DNA of 6,447 bases from Bacillota bacterium (lineage in GTDB: Bacteria; Bacillota; Clostridia; Acetivibrionales; DTU013). Below are positions 5,453 through 6,447 of the stretch, piece by piece; the first letter of the stretch is position 1; each line of letters opens with the position of its first letter. A program made the translations under genes and the position numbers. The stretch lies in NCBI GenBank assembly GCA_023418915.1, contig JAEZYU010000072.1, forward strand, positions 1-6,447. Reading direction: 5' to 3'. The notes beneath the pieces were generated by a model. That model was not told the origin of the DNA. It did no database searches and saw only the letters and a program-made list of their open reading frames with translations.

Positions 5453-5629
5453 TCAGTCGTCGTCTCTGCGACAGCAGACACACTTGAAGATCAGAAAACC
5501 GATGCCCGCAAGGAGCGCAGCGACTGAGCCGATAATCCCCGCGATTCCGATATGCACCGGGAAGAGCGCCGAGACTATTAAGCCAATGATACCAACTGCA
5601 ATCAATGCAATGATTATCCCTTTTAACAT
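5453..5629 (-). CDS. Small two-helix membrane protein (58 residues)
   Basis: The minus-strand ATG at 5629-5627 follows GAGGA with about six bases between, a good ribosome-binding site, and the TGA is at 5455-5453. The product begins MLKGIIIALIAVGIIGLIVS and has two hydrophobic helices, residues ~4-23 and ~28-48, joined by a short F-P-V-H turn. The tail is K49-C-V-C-C-R-R-D-D-D58, with three cysteines followed by charged residues. The basic K3 and the charged tail suggest an inner-membrane hairpin, though topology is uncertain. Frame and composition are fully consistent, unlike the decayed genes on either side, so it is probably functional. The family is unknown; small phage or stress membrane proteins are possible. 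It is divergent from the portal pseudogene, with about 146 bases between their starts. Confidence 0.75.
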   Translation of the reverse strand: MLKGIIIALIAVGIIGLIVSALFPVHIGIAGIIGSVAALLAGIGFLIFKCVCCRRDDD

Positions 5630-5775
5630 AAATGGTCCTCATTTCATGCAAGATACCGACGCAATGCGGCTCGCTGTATACTATGCATGCAGCTTTTTTC
5701 GTGTTCACACTGCAAATCAGTGCGAATTGTGGCGGTCATTCTGGCATTACTCCGCGACAATCAAGGAGGAACGTC

Positions 5776-6250
5776 ATGAACCCGATTGGCAAACTCTTCA
5801 AGTTACGGGACAAACCTTTCAATTCTCTGAACGGCGGCGCCTAATCTTCATTTTTGGAGGACAGGCAAGGCGGCAACGAGCCTCCGCTTTGCATACGACC
5901 ACTGTATATGCTTGTGTGCGCATCCTATCCGAGGCGTCGCCTCGCTCCCGCTGCACGTGTACCGCTACAACGACACAGGCGGAAAGGAAAAGGCCCTCAC
6001 GCATCCGCTGTACACGCTGCTGCATGACGTGCCGAACCCGGAAAAGCCCGCCTTCTCCTTCCGGGAAACCCTCATGACCTATCTGTTCCTGTAAGGGAAC
6101 GGTTACGCGCAGGTGATCCGCGACCAGCGCGGCGAGGTAATGGCGCTGTATCCGCTCATGCCGGACCATATGGAGGTGGACCGGGATGCCCATGGGCGTA
6201 TTTTCTACGATTATCCCCACTCGAGCGGGGACGCGCGGACGATGGGTCGG
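5776..6250 (+). pseudogene. HK97-family phage portal protein, N-terminal part, frameshifted
   Basis: AAGGAGGA at 5763-5770 precedes the ATG at 5776. The frame starts MNPIGKLFKLRDKPFNSLNG, a typical portal N-terminus, and hits TAA at 5842. Inserting single bases near 5849, 5860, 5873, 5882 and 5935 restores the expected order: FGG, TGK-A-NE-SALHTT, VYACVRILSEA and VASLPLHVYRYNDTGGKEK, then LTHPLYTLLHDVPNPEKPAF and FRETLM. A TAA at 6092 replaces the usual Trp before GNGYAQVIRDQRGEVMALYP, then LMPDHMEVDRDAHGRIFYDY. The match fades after SSGDARTM (~6244), so the membrane-proximal, stem and clip parts of the portal are lost. No terminase, prohead protease or capsid gene is in view. Several base losses within 90 bases mean either heavy decay or local sequence errors. 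Confidence 0.8.
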
Positions 6251-6256
6251 ATCAAC

Positions 6257-6447
6257 GAGGGCGGCGAGCAGCGCGAGGCGCTCATCGCTAAGCGCGGCCG
6301 GATACAAAGCTACCTTGATACGCTAAACCAGCAAAAACTGATCGCCGAATTCGACGAGGTACTATGGTACGGCACGGTGGATCAGGTTGGGTTACTCAGC
6401 GGGGATATCCGGCTTCCGGCTGGGCATCTATCGCCTGAATCATGCGG
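6257..6447 (+). pseudogene. Serine site-specific recombinase, C-terminal fragment (copy 2), fused to portal remnant
   Basis: In the same frame as the last portal segment, the sequence becomes GGEQREALIAKRGRIQSYLD, then TLNQQKLIAEFDEVLWYGTV, then DQVGLLSGDIRL. This fits the C-terminal end of large serine recombinases better than copy 1, because the EFDEVLW motif keeps its Asp. The final strand is weak (RLPAGHLSPES), and the frame is still open at the window edge. The catalytic and DNA-binding domains are absent, replaced by portal sequence. Such a chimera is most simply a deletion between two mobile-element genes. The exact junction lies between about 6245 and 6270. Confidence 0.6.

Noticed and set aside
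5687..5779. 30-codon ORF overlapping the portal start (C-S-H-C motif)
   Set aside because: The ATGA overlap is tempting, but it is very short, has no ribosome-binding site that I can see, and does not resemble a terminase end.
5819..6307. 162-codon minus-strand ORF
   Set aside because: It is the shadow of the portal and recombinase remnants, whose plus-strand family resemblance is clear.

Overview
The window looks like a mobile-element graveyard in a Gram-positive, clostridia-like chromosome. The evidence for this is strong Shine-Dalgarno sites, a TTG start, an HK97-type portal sequence, serine-recombinase tails of the kind common in Clostridia, and a tRNA-like 3' end that encodes CCA. This assignment rests on family resemblance only. 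Three genes look intact or nearly so: a nuclease-like gene, an S41 peptidase and a 58-residue membrane protein. Most of the remainder is decayed or truncated.

Positions 1-1748 (+ strand) hold a tightly packed three-gene run with overlapping starts and stops. It consists of the C-terminal part of a GIY-YIG nuclease family protein with a DUF4357 domain, a truncated MmcQ/YjbR-like gene, and an AT-rich gene with a PD-(D/E)XK nuclease-like N-terminal part and a possible PUA/EVE-like C-terminal part. The layout suggests a restriction or defence-type module, which is an inference.

Positions 1749-2241 contain no convincing gene but much structure. There are four direct repeats of GGCGAAAC spaced 19-20 bases apart, a 15-bp-arm hairpin, and on the minus strand a tRNA 3'-end fragment (T arm, acceptor strand, CCA) whose edge falls in a perfect 14-bp palindrome. 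I read this as an attachment-site scar of an integrated element.

Positions 2242-3798 hold an exported S41 (C-terminal-processing/tricorn-like) peptidase on the minus strand with a recognisable promoter. It is visibly richer in G+C than the nuclease gene.

Positions 3799-6447 are a patchwork. They hold a Cys-rich ORF fragment, a serine-recombinase C-terminal fragment, a 33-codon basic ORF, convergent terminators, a broken minus-strand gene of unknown family, a 58-residue two-helix membrane protein, and a phage portal pseudogene with several single-base deletions. The portal joins in frame to a second, diverged recombinase C-terminal fragment that runs off the window.

I do not see a complete new system. 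The best leads are the nuclease module at the left edge and the unrecognised broken gene at about 4780-5353.
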